A stretch of 31,181 nucleotides of DNA from Bacillota bacterium. GTDB taxonomy: Bacteria; Bacillota; Clostridia; Oscillospirales; Oscillospiraceae. The stretch is from positions 1-31,181 of the forward strand of contig JAEXWS010000137.1 of the NCBI GenBank assembly GCA_023406225.1, written 5' to 3'. The notes beneath the pieces were generated by a model, which worked only from the letters and a program-made list of their open reading frames with translations, did not search any database and was not told the origin of the DNA. This document shows, in pieces, positions 30,319-31,181 of the stretch (position 1 is its first letter; each line of letters starts with the position of its first letter). Both the position numbers and the translations under genes were made by a program.

Positions 30319-31181
30319 TCATTTCATCAGTTCGCACACCAGATCGGCGTATCCGGAGGGATCGTCCAGGGGAAGGCCGGCGATCAAAAGCGCCTGGGCG
30401 TAAAGAAGCTCCGCGTACTTCTTCGCCTTCTCCGGGTCCGCCTCCACGGCGGCCTCCAGGGCCTGGAAGGCGGGGTGGTCCACGTTCAGCTCCAGGATGC
30501 GGTCCGCCTTCACGGCGGAATCCGGCTGAACGGCCTGGAAATACTTCTCCATCTCGAAGCTCAGGCCCTCTCCGGCGGTGAGGCACACCGGGTGGGACTT
30601 CAGCCGGGCGCTGGCCCGGACCTCCTTCACGGACGCGCCCAGAGTCTCCTTCACAAAGTCAAAGACGGATTTGTGGGCCGTCTCCGCCTCTTCCTTCTTC
30701 TTGGCGGCCTCCTCGTCGATCTCCTGGTCCAGCACGGAGCGGAACTCCTTGTCCTTGTACGCGTGCATCACCTGGGCGGCGAACTCGTCCACCTCCTCGG
30801 TGAAGTAGAGGATCTCCGTGCCCCGCTCCTTCAAAAGCTCCGTCTGGGGGAGCTTGTCGATCTTGTCCAGGCTCTCGCCGGCGGCGAAATAGATGTGGGA
30901 CTGCCCCTCCGCCATCCGGGAGACGTATTCGTCCAGCGTCACGGGCTTTTTCTCCGTGGAGGAATAGAACAGCAGCAGGTCGGAGAGCAGGTCCTTGTGG
31001 GCCCCGTACTCGCCCACCACGCCGTATTTCAGCTGGCGGCCGAAGTTCTTCCAGAAGGTCTCGTAGGCGTCCCGGTCGTCCCTGAGGAGCTTGGAGAGCT
31101 CCGCCTTGATCTTCTTTTCCAGGTTCGCGGCGATGACCTTTAGCTGGCGGCCGTGCTGCAAAAGCTCCCGGGAGATGTTCA
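30319..31181 (-). CDS. htpG: Molecular chaperone HtpG (Hsp90), C-terminal part
   Basis: About 287 residues visible; the N-terminal ATPase and the start of the middle domain lie beyond the right edge. The visible part begins in the middle domain (NISRELLQHGRQLKVIAANLEKK), with ETFWKNFGRQLKYGVVGEYGAHKDLLSDLLLF and LDEYVSRMAEGQSHIYFAAGESL, all classical HtpG segments. The end is the C-terminal dimerisation domain (FEMEKYFQAVQPDSAVKADRILELNVDHPAF). HtpG is a cytoplasmic ATP-dependent chaperone aiding folding under stress. The lysine/glutamate-rich EAAKKKEEAETAHKSV linker is normal. It ends at a hairpin terminator. Confidence 0.95.
   Translation of the reverse strand, partial: NISRELLQHGRQLKVIAANLEKKIKAELSKLLRDDRDAYETFWKNFGRQLKYGVVGEYGAHKDLLSDLLLFYSSTEKKPVTLDEYVSRMAEGQSHIYFAAGESLDKIDKLPQTELLKERGTEILYFTEEVDEFAAQVMHAYKDKEFRSVLDQEIDEEAAKKKEEAETAHKSVFDFVKETLGASVKEVRASARLKSHPVCLTAGEGLSFEMEKYFQAVQPDSAVKADRILELNVDHPAFQALEAAVEADPEKAKKYAELLYAQALLIAGLPLDDPSGYADLVCELMK

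Overview
The window looks like chromosomal DNA of a high-GC anaerobic Firmicute, most likely an Oscillospiraceae-type gut bacterium (Flavonifractor/Intestinimonas/Lawsonibacter-like). The taxonomic guess is inference. It rests on very G/C-rich third codon positions, strong Shine-Dalgarno sites, and the combination of a CarD regulator, a DUF3810 protein, a Pta, and a TAXI-type TRAP system with a fused permease. No rRNA, tRNA, CRISPR array, transposase or phage gene was seen.

Layout. 1-2.8 kb: the start of an XRE regulator, an N-acyl-D-amino-acid deacylase with all metal/catalytic residues, and a divergent Cys-rich DUF3795-like membrane protein. 2.8-6.1 kb: phosphate acetyltransferase (pta) and a divergent LysM-G5-M23 cell-wall endopeptidase. 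6.1-9.6 kb: two divergent LacI-family regulators whose leader regions carry the same 14-bp operator-like sequence; the rightward one is followed by an endonuclease/exonuclease/phosphatase-fold hydrolase. 9.6-13.0 kb: a CarD-family regulator, a beta-hydroxyacid dehydrogenase, and an overlapping lipid kinase-NUDIX pair. 13.1-14.9 kb: a small AT-rich membrane-protein gene and an AI-2E-family permease. 14.9-21.2 kb: a complete five-gene peptide/nickel-type ABC transporter, preceded by a promoter plus a near-perfect palindromic terminator, and followed 4 bp later by a DUF3810 HExxH membrane metalloprotease. 21.3-29.7 kb: an IclR regulator divergent from an apparent six-gene operon (octopine/nopaline-type dehydrogenase, TAXI solute receptor, fused TRAP permease, atypical IlvD/Edd dehydratase, DMT permease, RidA). 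29.8-31.2 kb: a small PH-like membrane protein and the 3' part of htpG.

The most interesting system is the IclR-controlled module. A high-affinity TRAP importer feeds an opine-type dehydrogenase and an Fe-S dehydratase, with RidA available to hydrolyse imine/enamine intermediates. The dehydratase has Gly where canonical IlvD has its first cluster Cys, which argues against branched-chain amino-acid synthesis. I infer catabolism of an opine-like or sugar-acid/amino-acid conjugate; the substrate cannot be read from the sequence. Transcription units are mostly separated by bidirectional hairpin terminators, and several sigma-A-like promoters share a TTGCAA/T -35 with exactly 17-bp spacing.
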